Shown: piece after piece, positions 6,833 to 15,587 of the stretch | Layout of the letters: each line of letters opens with the position of its first letter | How positions within the stretch are numbered: position 1 is the first letter of the stretch | NCBI GenBank assembly: GCA_947585525.1 | Contig: CANPXA010000003.1 | Span: 1 to 30,391, forward strand | Source: an uncultured Akkermansia sp. | GTDB lineage: Bacteria; Verrucomicrobiota; Verrucomicrobiia; Verrucomicrobiales; Akkermansiaceae | Reading direction: 5' to 3' | DNA length: 30,391 nucleotides | The notes under the pieces: model-generated | The model's database searches: none | Told to the model about the DNA's origin: nothing | What the model saw: the letters and a program-made list of their open reading frames with translations, nothing else | Position numbers and translations under genes: made by a program

Positions 6833-9800
6833 CTAGGAGAAGAGCGAAAGTTTCTTGTCGAGTTCGGGGGAGGGCTCAACAGAGAAGGCAGAGCCAAGTT
6901 CAATGTGGGCCTCGTTTCCGAGAGAATTGCGGAAAGTGATGCGGACGGGCATTTTGCCCGGGTGTTCGCCGAGAATTTTGCGGATGAGTTGAATATCAAC
7001 GGAATCGTGGCGGGACGTGAGCAGAGAGATGCCGTAGAAGGGACGCTCCTTTCCGTGTTTTTTGCGAGTGTGAGGGGTGAGTAGCTCAAGACCGCTGGCC
7101 GCCACGCGTTTACTGCCCGGGTTGCGATCATCTTCGGTGATGCGCGCACGGAAGCGGACAAAGTTTCCCTCTTGGAGAAGACCATCCACATCAGCGGCTT
7201 TTTTGTAGGCATCCGACCAGAGTATAACCTCCGTGTTACCGGTAAAATCCTCCACAGAGAGAACGGCGAAACGTTGATCGTTGGAACTCTTGCTTGAGCG
7301 CACGTTGATGGAGCGAATCATGCCGGCCATTTCCTTTTGGTTGGTCATGTCGTCTTTAGAGAGTTCCGGGAGGGCGCCGATGGGGAGGTAGCGTGGCTGA
7401 TCAATGATGCCGCGCATGGAGTCCAGCGGATTGCCGGTAAAATAGGCTCCCGTGAGGCTCTTTTCCTGATCAAGTCTCAGGTCCTTGGGCCATTCCGGTA
7501 CGGAGGATTCTACCACCTGAGCTTCGCCGATGCCGGAGCTCATGTCAAAGAGAGCCATCTGTCCCGCTTCATTGTCCCTGTGTACCGGCGCCGCGCTGTT
7601 CAGACATCGATCAATATCCTCGAACACCTGCGCTCGTGATTCATGCATCCAGTCAAACGCGCCGCATTGAACCAGCACTTCAATTTGGTTGCGTCGCATA
7701 TTTTGCGGAGGAATACGCAGACAGAAGTCATCCAGACTCTTGTAGGGACCATTGCGTTGCCGTTCTTCCACGATGCTATTGACCGTGTCGGAACCGAGAC
7801 TCTTCACGGCGGAGAGACCGAAGCGCACGGCCAAGCGTCCGTTTGGCATGACTTCCGGCTGGAATTTTCCTGCCGACCGGTTCACACAGGGCCCCAGCAC
7901 TTCAATGCCCATGCGGTTTGCTTCCTGGATGAAGATGCCGATCTTTTCGTTTGTTGCTTCGTTGGACATGAGTCCGCAGAGAAACTCGACCGGGAAATGA
8001 GCTTTCAAATATGCTGTCCAGTAGGAGATGTGTCCGTAGCAGGCAGAGTGTGATTTGTTGAAGCCATAGCCAGCGAACTTTTGAATTTTATCAAAGATGG
8101 CGTTGGCTGTTTTCTCATCAATGTCGTTCGTCTCCTTGCATCCGCGCACAAAGCGGGCGCGTTGCTCACGCATCTCCTGCTCGTCCTTATGACCCATGGC
8201 ACGTCGCAACAAGTCTGCTGCTCCCAGGCTGTAGCCGGCCAGGCGTTTGGCTGCTTCCTGCACCTGTTCCTGGTAAATCATCACGCCGTAAGTGGGACCG
8301 GCTACTTCCTCCAGCAGAGGATGCTCGTACTCTGCTTTCTTTTTCCCCTTCTTTACGGCCACCATGTCTTTGATGAATTCCATAGCTCCGGGGCGGTACA
8401 ACGCCAGAAGCGCGATGATGTCATCAATCTTGTCGATGCCGTAGCGACGACAGGTGTCCACCATGCCTCCGGATTCCAACTGGAAGACGCCCATCGTGTC
8501 ACCTCGGTTCAACAGGGCCAACGTTTCTGCATCCGCGATGTCCACCTCATCGTATCGGAAATCCGGCACCCTTCGCCTCACGTACGCCTCTGCGTCTTTC
8601 ATGACGGTGAGGGTCTTAAGTCCCAGAAAGTCCATCTTGAGCAGTCCTGCGTTGTAGATGGCACCCATATCGCATTGCGCCACCACCTCACCCTCCGGGT
8701 TTCCGAGATCGTCACGGGTCAATGCCACGTACTCATCCAGCGCGCGATCACCGATAACAACTCCCGCCGCATGCATACCTACGTTACGAATGGTTCCTTC
8801 CAACTTGCGGGCGTACTTCCACACTTCGCCATATTGGGGATCTTCAACAATACGGCGAAGCTCTTCACTGGCTTTGAAGCTGCTTTCCAGGGTGACCTTG
8901 GGACCGCTCTCGATGAGTTTAGCGATTTTGTCGCTGTCAGCGTATGAAAGATCCAGCACGCGCGCTACGTCTCGAATGACGGATTTGGCTCCCATGGTAC
9001 CGTAGGTGATGATGTGGGACACGGCTCGTTCGCCGTACTTGCGGCGCACGTAGTCGATCACCTCCGGTCGTCGCGTCTGGCAGAAATCGATATCGATATC
9101 CGGCGGGCTGACACGCTCGGGGTTGAGGAAACGCTCAAAGAGGAGCCCAAATTGCATGGGGTCGATGTTGGTGATGCGCATACAGTACGCCACCAGCGAG
9201 CCGGCTGCCGATCCGCGACCCGGACCCACGGGGATATCGTGGTCTTTTGCCCAATTGATGAAGTCAGCCGTGATGAGGAAATAACTTGCGAAGCGCAGTT
9301 GGTTGATGATACCCAATTCCTTTTCCAATCGTTCCCGCAGCTCGGTGTCATTTTTCGCTCTCTCCTCTCCATAGCGTTGAATCAATCCTTCGTAGCATAT
9401 CTTGCGCAGGTACTCCTCTCGTGGTGTCCCGTCCGGCGGTGCGAATTCCGGGTAACGCGCTGTTGAGGTGGAATCGAGTTTAATGGAGGTGTTGCATCTC
9501 TCGGCGATGCGCACCGTGTTTTCGTATGCTTCGGGGTAATCGGGGAAGAGCTCACGCATCTCATCCTCACTCTTCAGGTAGGAGCTGCCGGGGTAGTGGA
9601 TACGTTTATTATCGTTGCGCTTATTTCCCGTGCCAACGCAAATGAGGATGTCATGCGCATCGTGGTCCGCCGCGTTGAGGAAGTGTGCATCGTTGGTCAC
9701 CACGAGGGGGACGTCGTGCTTGCGTGCGAGTCGCACGAGCTCCGGCGTACAGCGCATCTCGTCATCAAGTTCGTGGTTTTGCAACTCTACAAAAAGATTG

Positions 9801-10357
9801 TCTTTTCCGAAAACATCCCGCAGCTCCAACAACACCTCCTCCGCTTTTTCTGACTGACCTTGCAGAATCCACTCCTGCATCGGTCCGGAGACGCATCCCG
9901 TCAAACAGATCAATCCACGACTGAATTCCCGGAGCGTCGCCATATCGACCCTTGGTTTGTAGTAAAAACCATCCAAGTGTCCTCGGGAAACAATTTTAAT
10001 GAGGTTAGCCCAGCCGATGTTGTTTTCGCAGAGCAGGACGAGATGCGTGTATTTTTTTCTGCCGGGTACCTGTTTTTTGAAGTTGAGCGGTGTGGGAGAA
10101 AGGTAGATTTCACATCCCAAAATGGGTTTAAAGTACGGCTTTTTCTCCTCGGGGTGCTCAGCGTTCCACTTGCGGATCTCCTTGTTGTGTTTCTTCACGT
10201 TCACCATGAATTCAATAGCCGCGAACACATTTCCGTGGTCGGTTATCGCCACTGAATTCATCCCCATTTGCGCACACTTTTCTATCAAATCCTTTGTTCG
10301 AATCATCCCGTCCAGCAGGGAGTACTCGGTGTGTACGTGAAGGTGCGCAAATGCCAT
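6833..10357 (-). CDS. dnaE: DNA polymerase III subunit alpha
   Basis: The 1174-residue replicative polymerase has a PHP domain at the N-terminus (HLHVHTEYSLLDG), the palm with GPGRGSAAGSLV and the catalytic acidic motif PPDIDIDF, and the fingers/beta-binding part with GYGFNKSHSACYG. A helix-hairpin-helix region follows, then a C-terminal OB fold around RFAVLSVEDFTGNTEVILW. Length and motifs are those of DnaE1, the main bacterial replicase, not of the shorter-range mutagenic DnaE2/ImuC. The ATG at 10357 gives the standard MAFAHLHVHTEYS start and has GTGAGG just upstream, one of the better ribosome sites in the window. The gene stands alone; upstream lie a possible promoter, two 10-bp direct repeats and a repeat unit shared with mutS. 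Confidence 0.98.
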   Translation of the reverse strand: MAFAHLHVHTEYSLLDGMIRTKDLIEKCAQMGMNSVAITDHGNVFAAIEFMVNVKKHNKEIRKWNAEHPEEKKPYFKPILGCEIYLSPTPLNFKKQVPGRKKYTHLVLLCENNIGWANLIKIVSRGHLDGFYYKPRVDMATLREFSRGLICLTGCVSGPMQEWILQGQSEKAEEVLLELRDVFGKDNLFVELQNHELDDEMRCTPELVRLARKHDVPLVVTNDAHFLNAADHDAHDILICVGTGNKRNDNKRIHYPGSSYLKSEDEMRELFPDYPEAYENTVRIAERCNTSIKLDSTSTARYPEFAPPDGTPREEYLRKICYEGLIQRYGEERAKNDTELRERLEKELGIINQLRFASYFLITADFINWAKDHDIPVGPGRGSAAGSLVAYCMRITNIDPMQFGLLFERFLNPERVSPPDIDIDFCQTRRPEVIDYVRRKYGERAVSHIITYGTMGAKSVIRDVARVLDLSYADSDKIAKLIESGPKVTLESSFKASEELRRIVEDPQYGEVWKYARKLEGTIRNVGMHAAGVVIGDRALDEYVALTRDDLGNPEGEVVAQCDMGAIYNAGLLKMDFLGLKTLTVMKDAEAYVRRRVPDFRYDEVDIADAETLALLNRGDTMGVFQLESGGMVDTCRRYGIDKIDDIIALLALYRPGAMEFIKDMVAVKKGKKKAEYEHPLLEEVAGPTYGVMIYQEQVQEAAKRLAGYSLGAADLLRRAMGHKDEQEMREQRARFVRGCKETNDIDEKTANAIFDKIQKFAGYGFNKSHSACYGHISYWTAYLKAHFPVEFLCGLMSNEATNEKIGIFIQEANRMGIEVLGPCVNRSAGKFQPEVMPNGRLAVRFGLSAVKSLGSDTVNSIVEERQRNGPYKSLDDFCLRIPPQNMRRNQIEVLVQCGAFDWMHESRAQVFEDIDRCLNSAAPVHRDNEAGQMALFDMSSGIGEAQVVESSVPEWPKDLRLDQEKSLTGAYFTGNPLDSMRGIIDQPRYLPIGALPELSKDDMTNQKEMAGMIRSINVRSSKSSNDQRFAVLSVEDFTGNTEVILWSDAYKKAADVDGLLQEGNFVRFRARITEDDRNPGSKRVAASGLELLTPHTRKKHGKERPFYGISLLTSRHDSVDIQLIRKILGEHPGKMPVRITFRNSLGNEAHIELGSAFSVEPSPELDKKLSLFS

Positions 10358-10376
10358 GACCTCACTCTACCACATA

Positions 10377-10403
10377 CCCCTGAAAATAGCAAGCCCCTGA
10401 AAA
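10377..10403. repeat. Two direct repeats CCCCTGAAAA in the dnaE promoter region
   Basis: CCCCTGAAAA occurs at 10377-10386 and 10394-10403, 17 bp apart start to start. The first copy overlaps the proposed -10 box of dnaE and the second lies in its spacer, a layout compatible with an activator or repressor site. No known regulator is assigned. Confidence 0.5.
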
Positions 10404-10412
10404 GAAGCGCAA
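10383..10412 (-). promoter_or_regulatory. Candidate dnaE promoter
   Basis: On the minus strand TTGCGC (10407-10412) is followed after 18 bp by TATTTT (10383-10388). The transcript would start about 19 nt before the dnaE ATG and would include the GTGAGG ribosome site. The match to consensus is moderate. Confidence 0.35.
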
Positions 10413-10437
10413 AATAAACGCCACACGCACACGTGTC

Positions 10438-10622
10438 CCAAGAAAAACGCGCTTCCAACAGGCGGTCATCGGTGAGTGATGTAGCATAACTCATTGGTTA
10501 TGTACGATGTACTATGGACGATGTACGATGTTGAAAATTAGCGTGCTCCGCATATCCCGCGTCGTAGCCGCCGAACTCCCCATATCGTAATTCGTAAATC
10601 GTAAATGGGCGAGCGGAGCCCG
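10438..10622 (-). repeat. Repeat unit C upstream of dnaE (same family as 17197-17365)
   Basis: Read on the minus strand, this unit has a short GGGC/GCCC hairpin (about 10605-10620), then CATTTACGATTTACGA, then TACGATATGGGGAGTTCGG with a GC-rich imperfect hairpin, and finally an 88-bp segment (10438-10524) that matches 17278-17365 with a single mismatch seen by eye. It contains the 18-bp palindrome CATAAC-N6-GTTATG. It points towards dnaE and ends about 80 bp before the start codon. The middle part also matches the core of elements A and B. Confidence 0.85.
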
Positions 10623-10658
10623 CCCCCGTCAGCCTTCCTAATAGTTGGTTCTAACGGC

Positions 10659-10687
10659 TTGCCTTTCCTCTCTCGCGAGCATATTCT
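10659..10687 (+). promoter_or_regulatory. Candidate promoter of the alpha-amylase gene
   Basis: TTGCCT (10659-10664), 17 bp, TATTCT (10682-10687). Only 7 bp separate the -10 box from the ATG at 10695, so the mRNA would have virtually no leader. The match is moderate. Confidence 0.35.
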
Positions 10688-10694
10688 CGGAAGC

Positions 10695-12152
10695 ATGATG
10701 AAAAACGGAGTCATGATGCAGTACTTTGAGTGGTACTTGCCCAACGATGGGAATCTGTGGAAAAAGCTCGCAGAGGATGCGCCTCATCTCTCGCAAATCG
10801 GCGTCACCGCTGTCTGGGTTCCACCCGCCTACAAGACCACAGAGCTTGGAGGAGTAGGCTACTCCACTTATGATCTCTACGACTTCGGAGAATTCGATCA
10901 AAAGGGCTCCGTGCGCACCAAGTACGGCACCCGCGCGGAGTTTGACGCAGCTATTCGAAGTCTCCATAAACAGGATATCAAGGTGTACCTCGACGCTGTT
11001 CTCAACCATAAAACAGGAGCTGACGGAAAAGAGACTTTTTACGTGAAGAGGGTGAGTGCAGAAAACCGCTACGAGGAGCTTGGTGATGCGTACGAGATTG
11101 AAGGTTGGACCCACTTTACTTTTCCGGGTCGCGGCAAGAAATACTCGGACTTTGAATGGCATTGGTATCACTTCTCCGGGATTGATTATGACGCACGCCG
11201 AGATGAAAGAGGCATTTTCAGGATAGAGGGAGAGGGAAAAGGTTGGAGCCGCAATGTGGATCAAGAAAAGGGAAATTACGACTATCTCATGTTTGCCAAT
11301 GTCGATTATAAGCATCCGGAAGTCGTGCGGGAAGTTACGCGCTGGGGTGAATGGGTGATCCGAGAGTTTCATCTGGACGGCTTCCGTATGGATGCCGTCA
11401 AACACATCTCACGCGATTTCGTTGCAGACTTCCTGCGCAACGTGCGAAAGAATTTTCAGCACGAAGTTTACGCCGTCGGAGAATGCTGGAAAAACGATGA
11501 CGGTGAACTTTCCTTCTTCCTCAACGAAACCGAAGAACAACTGGACCTCTTTGATGTCCCCCTCCATTTCAACCTCCATGAAGCCTCACAGAAGGGACCG
11601 GATTATGACCTGAGGACCCTCCTGCAAGGCACACTCGTGCAAACTCACCCAACCCTTGCCGTCACCTTTGTGGATAACCACGACTCCCAGGCGGGGCAAT
11701 CCCTGGAATCTCCGGTGGCGGACTGGTTCAAACCCGCGGCCTACGCCCTCATCCTGCTGCACAAAGAAGGCTACCCTTGTATTTTCTACGGGGATTACTA
11801 CGGCGTAGGGGGAGAAAACTCCATCCACCGAGGAGTGATCGACACCCTTCTGAAAGTACGTCGCGAGCGTGCCTACGGCGAGCAGTGGGATTATTTTGAT
11901 GACCCCCATGTTATCGGATTTGTACGCAGCGGAGATGAGCAACATCCCCACTCCGGTCTGGTTTTACTGATTTCCAACCAAGGCGATGGAGAGAAAACAA
12001 TGAACGTGGGCAAGCTGCACGCCGGTGAACGCTGGCTGGAAGCAACAGGGTGCTACCCCAATGAGCAAATCACCATTGATCCCGAAGGCAACGCTACTTT
12101 TCGCGTCCCTGCCGGCAAAGCTGCTGTCTGGCATAACACGGCTGAATCCTGA
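10695..12152 (+). CDS. Cytoplasmic alpha-amylase (GH13, AmyA/AmyS-like)
   Basis: The 485-residue enzyme hydrolyses alpha-1,4 bonds in starch, glycogen or maltodextrins. It begins MMKNGVMMQYFEWYLPNDG, the typical start of intracellular GH13 amylases, and has no signal peptide. The barrel motifs are present: DAVLNHK, DGFRMDAVKH with the nucleophile Asp233, VGECW with acid/base Glu263, and VDNHDSQ with the third catalytic Asp330. The C-terminus carries a small beta domain. Length is close to E. coli AmyA (495). The ATG at 10695 is chosen because it gives the family start; the open frame extends to 10605 through the repeat region, which is not protein-like. The ribosome site is weak. With the phosphorylase-like gene nearby, a role in storage-glucan turnover is plausible. 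Confidence 0.93.
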   Translation: MMKNGVMMQYFEWYLPNDGNLWKKLAEDAPHLSQIGVTAVWVPPAYKTTELGGVGYSTYDLYDFGEFDQKGSVRTKYGTRAEFDAAIRSLHKQDIKVYLDAVLNHKTGADGKETFYVKRVSAENRYEELGDAYEIEGWTHFTFPGRGKKYSDFEWHWYHFSGIDYDARRDERGIFRIEGEGKGWSRNVDQEKGNYDYLMFANVDYKHPEVVREVTRWGEWVIREFHLDGFRMDAVKHISRDFVADFLRNVRKNFQHEVYAVGECWKNDDGELSFFLNETEEQLDLFDVPLHFNLHEASQKGPDYDLRTLLQGTLVQTHPTLAVTFVDNHDSQAGQSLESPVADWFKPAAYALILLHKEGYPCIFYGDYYGVGGENSIHRGVIDTLLKVRRERAYGEQWDYFDDPHVIGFVRSGDEQHPHSGLVLLISNQGDGEKTMNVGKLHAGERWLEATGCYPNEQITIDPEGNATFRVPAGKAAVWHNTAES

Positions 12153-12312
12153 GGCAACGAAATGACACGGCATCTGGCATGAAGATGCTATAAACTCACG
12201 CACATTTCAACAGTTTTTTAAGGAGATAGGGAGATACCGATCTGCCCGTATGATTTCAAAACAACCACTCGTTTTATTCTGTTCGACGTCCATCTGATGA
12301 GAGATTGACGGA

Positions 12313-12342
12313 TTGACAGCAAGGAGACTCTTATGGTATAAG
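12313..12342 (+). promoter_or_regulatory. Promoter of the sugar O-acetyltransferase gene
   Basis: TTGACA (12313-12318) and TATAAG (12337-12342) with an 18-bp spacer. The transcript would start near 12349 and give a leader of about 28 nt with a good GAGGAGG ribosome site before the ATG. The remaining part of the 224-bp intergenic region upstream shows nothing recognisable. Confidence 0.6.
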
Positions 12343-12376
12343 CGCGAGAGTCAAAATAGGTTGCGAGAGGAGGGCT

Positions 12377-12955
12377 ATGATGACACTAGAAATATTTCGG
12401 AAAAAGATTGCAGCGGGTGAACCGTTGGAGGGAGAAGAGATGATCTCCTTTATGAGAGCGCAGAGCGATGTCGCACGGCGCATCCTGTGCGAACTAAACA
12501 ATGCCTACCACACGCCGGATGAGGTGCAGAAACTCTTTGCGCAACTGACGGAGCAGGAGCCGGACCCCACCTTTACCCTTTTCCCTCCCTTCTACACCGA
12601 CTTCGGACGTAACATTCACGTGGGAAATCGTGTTTTTATCAATTCCTGCTGTCAGTTTCAGGATCAAGGAGGAATCTTCATCGGGGATGACTGTTTGATC
12701 GGTCACAGTGTCATTCTCGCCACGCTGAACCATCAGTTTGCACCGGAGCAGCGCCAAAATCTCTCCCACGCTCCCATCCGGATAGGTCGCGGTGTGTGGG
12801 TGGGTGCTCGTGTCACGGTATTAGCCGGAGTGACCGTAGGTGACCACGCCATCCTCGCTGCCGGCGCTGTCGTGACCAAGGATGTACCGGCACGCACCAT
12901 CGTCGGCGGTGTACCCGCTCGAGTATTGCGCCGCCTTGACGACAAGGAGAACTAG
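12377..12955 (+). CDS. Sugar O-acetyltransferase, left-handed beta-helix (Maa/LacA type)
   Basis: This 192-residue protein belongs to the maltose/galactoside O-acetyltransferase group, which acetylates sugars from acetyl-CoA as trimers in the cytoplasm. The N-terminal Mac domain spans about residues 1-55 (EIFRKKIAAGEPL...ARRILCELNNAYH). It is followed by hexapeptide repeats (FGRNIHVGNRVFINSCC, IRIGRGVWVGARVTVLAG, VTVGDHAILAAGAVVTKDV) and the family's C-terminal GGVPARVLR. The catalytic histidine is expected in ATLNHQFAP. The ATG is preceded by GAGGAGG, the clearest ribosome site in the window. It has its own promoter. The exact sugar substrate cannot be told from sequence. Confidence 0.9.
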   Translation: MMTLEIFRKKIAAGEPLEGEEMISFMRAQSDVARRILCELNNAYHTPDEVQKLFAQLTEQEPDPTFTLFPPFYTDFGRNIHVGNRVFINSCCQFQDQGGIFIGDDCLIGHSVILATLNHQFAPEQRQNLSHAPIRIGRGVWVGARVTVLAGVTVGDHAILAAGAVVTKDVPARTIVGGVPARVLRRLDDKEN

Positions 12956-12969
12956 TCACAAGTTTTCCG

Positions 12970-13746
12970 CTAGAGGGAGAGTTCCAGCCCATCGTATGCA
13001 GAGTGCATAAAATCAGGAAGATAGCTTTCCATGGAGTCGTATTCCAAGCGGTGGCCGGAATGGGTGATGTAGCCGACGCGAGGTTGAAGTTCACGCATGA
13101 GGGCAATGGTCTCGTCCACGCACAGATGGGTGCGATGCTGTGGGAAGCAGAGTCCGTCCATCGCCAGCGCATCGAGATGACGCAGCAACGGAGCCGAGTC
13201 CGCAGGAAGCGTCTTGATATCCGGAACGTAGCCGAAAGAAGATTGATCAGCATTTCGGAAAACATACCCGTAGGTTTCCACTTGGGCGTGAATCACCGGG
13301 ACAGGTTGCACATCAATATCACCCACGCGAAAAGGTTTTCCCGAATGGCAGATGCAGTTTGCCCGCACGTAACCGCGGTATGACTGTTTCTCCATCAGAG
13401 CCCAAGGGTACATCGCACGCAAGCGGGCAAGACACTGCTCGCCGGCGAAAAGAGGGAGCGCTTCCTCTCTGTCCCAGCAGAAAGCCCGCAAATCATCGAA
13501 CCCTGCCACGTGGTCAAGATGCTCATGAGTGTACAAGACCGCATCAATGGCGCTCAAGTTGTAACGTAGAGCTTGGGCACGGAGGTCGGGTCCTGAATCC
13601 ACGAGGATGGAGGTGGAACCGGAGGTGACGAGGATGGAAGAGCGCAGTCGCTTGTTGCGCGGGTTGGCAGAGGTACATACCTCACAGTTGCAGCCTATAA
13701 CGGGCACACCTGTCGAGGTTCCACTGCCAAGAAAAAGTACCTTCAT
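12970..13746 (-). CDS. Metallo-beta-lactamase-fold phosphodiesterase, PhnP-like
   Basis: The 258-residue protein starts MKVLFLGSGTSTGVPV and contains a cysteine cluster GCNCEVCTS, the metal motif THEHLDHVAGFDDLR, and the late histidine segment ITHSGHRLEYD. The combination of HxHxDH with the N-terminal Cys cluster, which binds a structural zinc in PhnP, points to the PhnP / cyclic-phosphate phosphodiesterase branch of the superfamily. The actual substrate (for example a cyclic nucleotide or ribosyl cyclic phosphate) is unknown; no phosphonate-lyase genes are nearby. ATG 13746 is chosen because it gives the standard family start; the frame remains open to 13809 but that stretch overlaps the recN promoter. 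It diverges from recN across 66 bp and converges with the acetyltransferase gene, 14 bp apart. Confidence 0.85.
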   Translation of the reverse strand: MKVLFLGSGTSTGVPVIGCNCEVCTSANPRNKRLRSSILVTSGSTSILVDSGPDLRAQALRYNLSAIDAVLYTHEHLDHVAGFDDLRAFCWDREEALPLFAGEQCLARLRAMYPWALMEKQSYRGYVRANCICHSGKPFRVGDIDVQPVPVIHAQVETYGYVFRNADQSSFGYVPDIKTLPADSAPLLRHLDALAMDGLCFPQHRTHLCVDETIALMRELQPRVGYITHSGHRLEYDSMESYLPDFMHSAYDGLELSL

Positions 13747-13761
13747 CGTCAATTTTGGGGA

Positions 13762-13789
13762 TTGCTTTCCGGCGGCATTATGCCATAAT
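13762..13789 (+). promoter_or_regulatory. Candidate recN promoter
   Basis: TTGCTT (13762-13767), 16 bp, CATAAT (13784-13789) in the divergent region between the metallo-hydrolase gene and recN. The leader would be about 17 nt. No LexA-type palindrome (for example TGTTC-N4-GAACA) was seen, although recN is SOS-controlled in many bacteria. Confidence 0.4.
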
Positions 13790-13812
13790 AAACAGACAAC
13801 GAAAAGCAAATT

Positions 13813-15471
13813 ATGCTAGCGCTCCTCAAGATACGCAACCTCGCTCTCGTGGATGAACTGGTGTGGGAACCGGGGACGGGGTTTTTGAGTGTGACCGGCG
13901 AAACGGGGGCGGGAAAATCCGTCATCATGGGGGGGATTTCGCTCGTTCTCGGAGAACGAGCCGACAAAAGTTGCATCCGCAGCGGAGCCAAGGAATGTAC
14001 GCTGGAAGCCCTCTTCTCCCTGCCCCACCCGGAAATTCTCAACGCGCGGCTGGAGGAAGCGGGAGCTCCCCCCTGCGAACAGGGAGAACTCATCATCCGA
14101 CGCATCATCACCCCTACCTCCACCCGTCAATTCATCAACAACTCACCGGTGACCCTCAGTCTGTTGCGCCACGTTTGTTCCGGTCTTGTGGATATGCACC
14201 ATCCGGATTCACCGCGCTCACTCACCTCTCAAGAACGTCAGCTCACCCTGCTGGATGCCTTTGCTGAAGCCTCATCCCAAGTGGCAGAGTTCGAGCGCGC
14301 CTATCGCGAATGGAGAGAAGCCTCATCTGCCCGACAAGCCTTAGCGGAGAGCGAGGCAGCTAACGAACGGGAATTGGATTTTCTGCACCACCAAATCGAT
14401 GAAATTGAACAAGCCGGCTTCACCGAACAAGAGGTGCAGACCTTAGAGGAACAGTGGCAGCGCGCACGCAACGCGGGAAAATTACGGGATGCAGCGGCGC
14501 CCATCATTCAGCTGCTGGATGGCGACGAGGAGGCAGTGCTGGGTCGCTTACGCCAAGCCGTGAAGCGGGCTCGTGAACTGGAGCGATTGGACGCCGCGTG
14601 CGCCATCTGGTTGAAACCGATGGAGGCAGCTGTGGAAACGCTTGATGACGTGGCGGCAAACGCCGAGGGCTACGTGGACGCGCTCTGTGACAACCCCTCC
14701 GAGCTGACCCGACTGGAGGAACGCATCAGCCTGCTGGACACCTTGCGCCGCAAGTACGGCAACGACTGGGCGGGCATCAACGCACACCTTGAAACTTGCC
14801 GCACACGACTAAATGAGTTGGATAGCCGTGACGAACTTCTGGCAAAACTTGCTGAGCAGGAGGAAAAAGCGCATATCCTCATGAAAAAAGCCGCGGAAGA
14901 GCTTTCCGCCAAGCGCCGCAAAGCCATTCCCCGTCTGGAGAAAAGTTTTCTGACTCACGCGGCACACCTCGGATTCCGCCAAGCCCACTTCAAGGTGAAA
15001 CTCATCGAACTCCCGGAACCCGGTCCGCACGGAGCGGAAGACGTAGAATTTCTCTTCGGACCCAACCCCGGCGAACCTCTGAAGGCTCTCCGTCTCATAG
15101 CTTCCGGTGGCGAATTGGCGCGCGTGATGCTCGCGCTGAAGAGTGCGTTAGCCAAGCAGGACGACACTCCCTTGCTGCTCTTTGATGAAATTGATGCGAA
15201 CGTGGGAGGCGAGATAGCGCGAGCCGTGGGAATGAAGATGCGCGAGCTGGGTGAACAGCATCAGGTCATCGCTATCACCCACTTTCCTCAGGTTGCCGCA
15301 CTCGCGGAGCATCACTACCTCATTTCCAAGGTTCTGCAAAAAAATCGCAGCGTCTCTCGTCTTGAAGAAGTCACCGGCAAAGCACGTATCGCGGAGATTG
15401 TCCGTATGCTTGGTTCCTCAGGCTCTGCGGCCGAGGCTCACGCACGCGATCTTCTCAAATGGGGGAACTGA
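13813..15471 (+). CDS. recN: DNA repair ATPase RecN
   Basis: The 552-residue SMC-like protein takes part in double-strand-break repair. The N-terminal half of the ATPase has MLALLKIRNLALVDEL and the Walker A motif GETGAGKS. A long central coiled coil rich in Glu, Arg and Ala spans roughly residues 140-370. The C-terminal half of the ATPase has the signature ASGGELARVMLALKSALA, Walker B LLLFDEIDANVGG and the D-loop, followed by ITHFPQVAA. The length matches the family (about 550). There is no ribosome-binding site before the ATG, and the leader is short. A minimal palindrome of the dispersed repeat family begins 2 bp after the stop codon. Confidence 0.97.
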   Translation: MLALLKIRNLALVDELVWEPGTGFLSVTGETGAGKSVIMGGISLVLGERADKSCIRSGAKECTLEALFSLPHPEILNARLEEAGAPPCEQGELIIRRIITPTSTRQFINNSPVTLSLLRHVCSGLVDMHHPDSPRSLTSQERQLTLLDAFAEASSQVAEFERAYREWREASSARQALAESEAANERELDFLHHQIDEIEQAGFTEQEVQTLEEQWQRARNAGKLRDAAAPIIQLLDGDEEAVLGRLRQAVKRARELERLDAACAIWLKPMEAAVETLDDVAANAEGYVDALCDNPSELTRLEERISLLDTLRRKYGNDWAGINAHLETCRTRLNELDSRDELLAKLAEQEEKAHILMKKAAEELSAKRRKAIPRLEKSFLTHAAHLGFRQAHFKVKLIELPEPGPHGAEDVEFLFGPNPGEPLKALRLIASGGELARVMLALKSALAKQDDTPLLLFDEIDANVGGEIARAVGMKMRELGEQHQVIAITHFPQVAALAEHHYLISKVLQKNRSVSRLEEVTGKARIAEIVRMLGSSGSAAEAHARDLLKWGN

Positions 15472-15473
15472 GC

Positions 15474-15504
15474 AGGGCAAACGCATTGGCAATGCGTTTG
15501 CCCT
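15474..15504. repeat. GGGCAAACGCATT palindrome, minimal copy after recN
   Basis: Perfect 14-bp arms AGGGCAAACGCATT (15474-15487) and its reverse complement (15491-15504) around a 3-nt loop GGC. This is the hairpin of the family without the rest of the element. It lies 2 bp after the recN stop, so it probably forms the 3' end structure of recN mRNA, but no U-run follows. Confidence 0.88.
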
Positions 15505-15540
15505 AGTGTGGATCTGAAATATCTTTGGCAGGGAAAAGGA

Positions 15541-15568
15541 TTGATTTTGGAGGATAAGGAGGTATACT
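15541..15568 (+). promoter_or_regulatory. Promoter of the ABC-F gene
   Basis: TTGATT (15541-15546), 16 bp, TATACT (15563-15568). The transcript would begin near 15575, about 13 nt before the ATG. The GGAGGATAAGGAGG stretch in the spacer looks like ribosome sites but lies upstream of the expected transcript start. Confidence 0.5.
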
Positions 15569-15587
15569 TTCGCGGCAAAGGTCGAAT

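Noticed and set aside
8081..8947. Open frame of 288 codons antisense to dnaE
   Set aside because: It overlaps conserved DnaE catalytic sequence and has no recognisable motif or ribosome site.
10638..11405. Open frame of 255 codons antisense to the amylase gene
   Set aside because: It covers the amylase catalytic barrel on the other strand and has no independent features.
13747..13812. LexA/SOS operator at recN
   Set aside because: No palindrome of the known LexA types is visible in the 66-bp divergent region.
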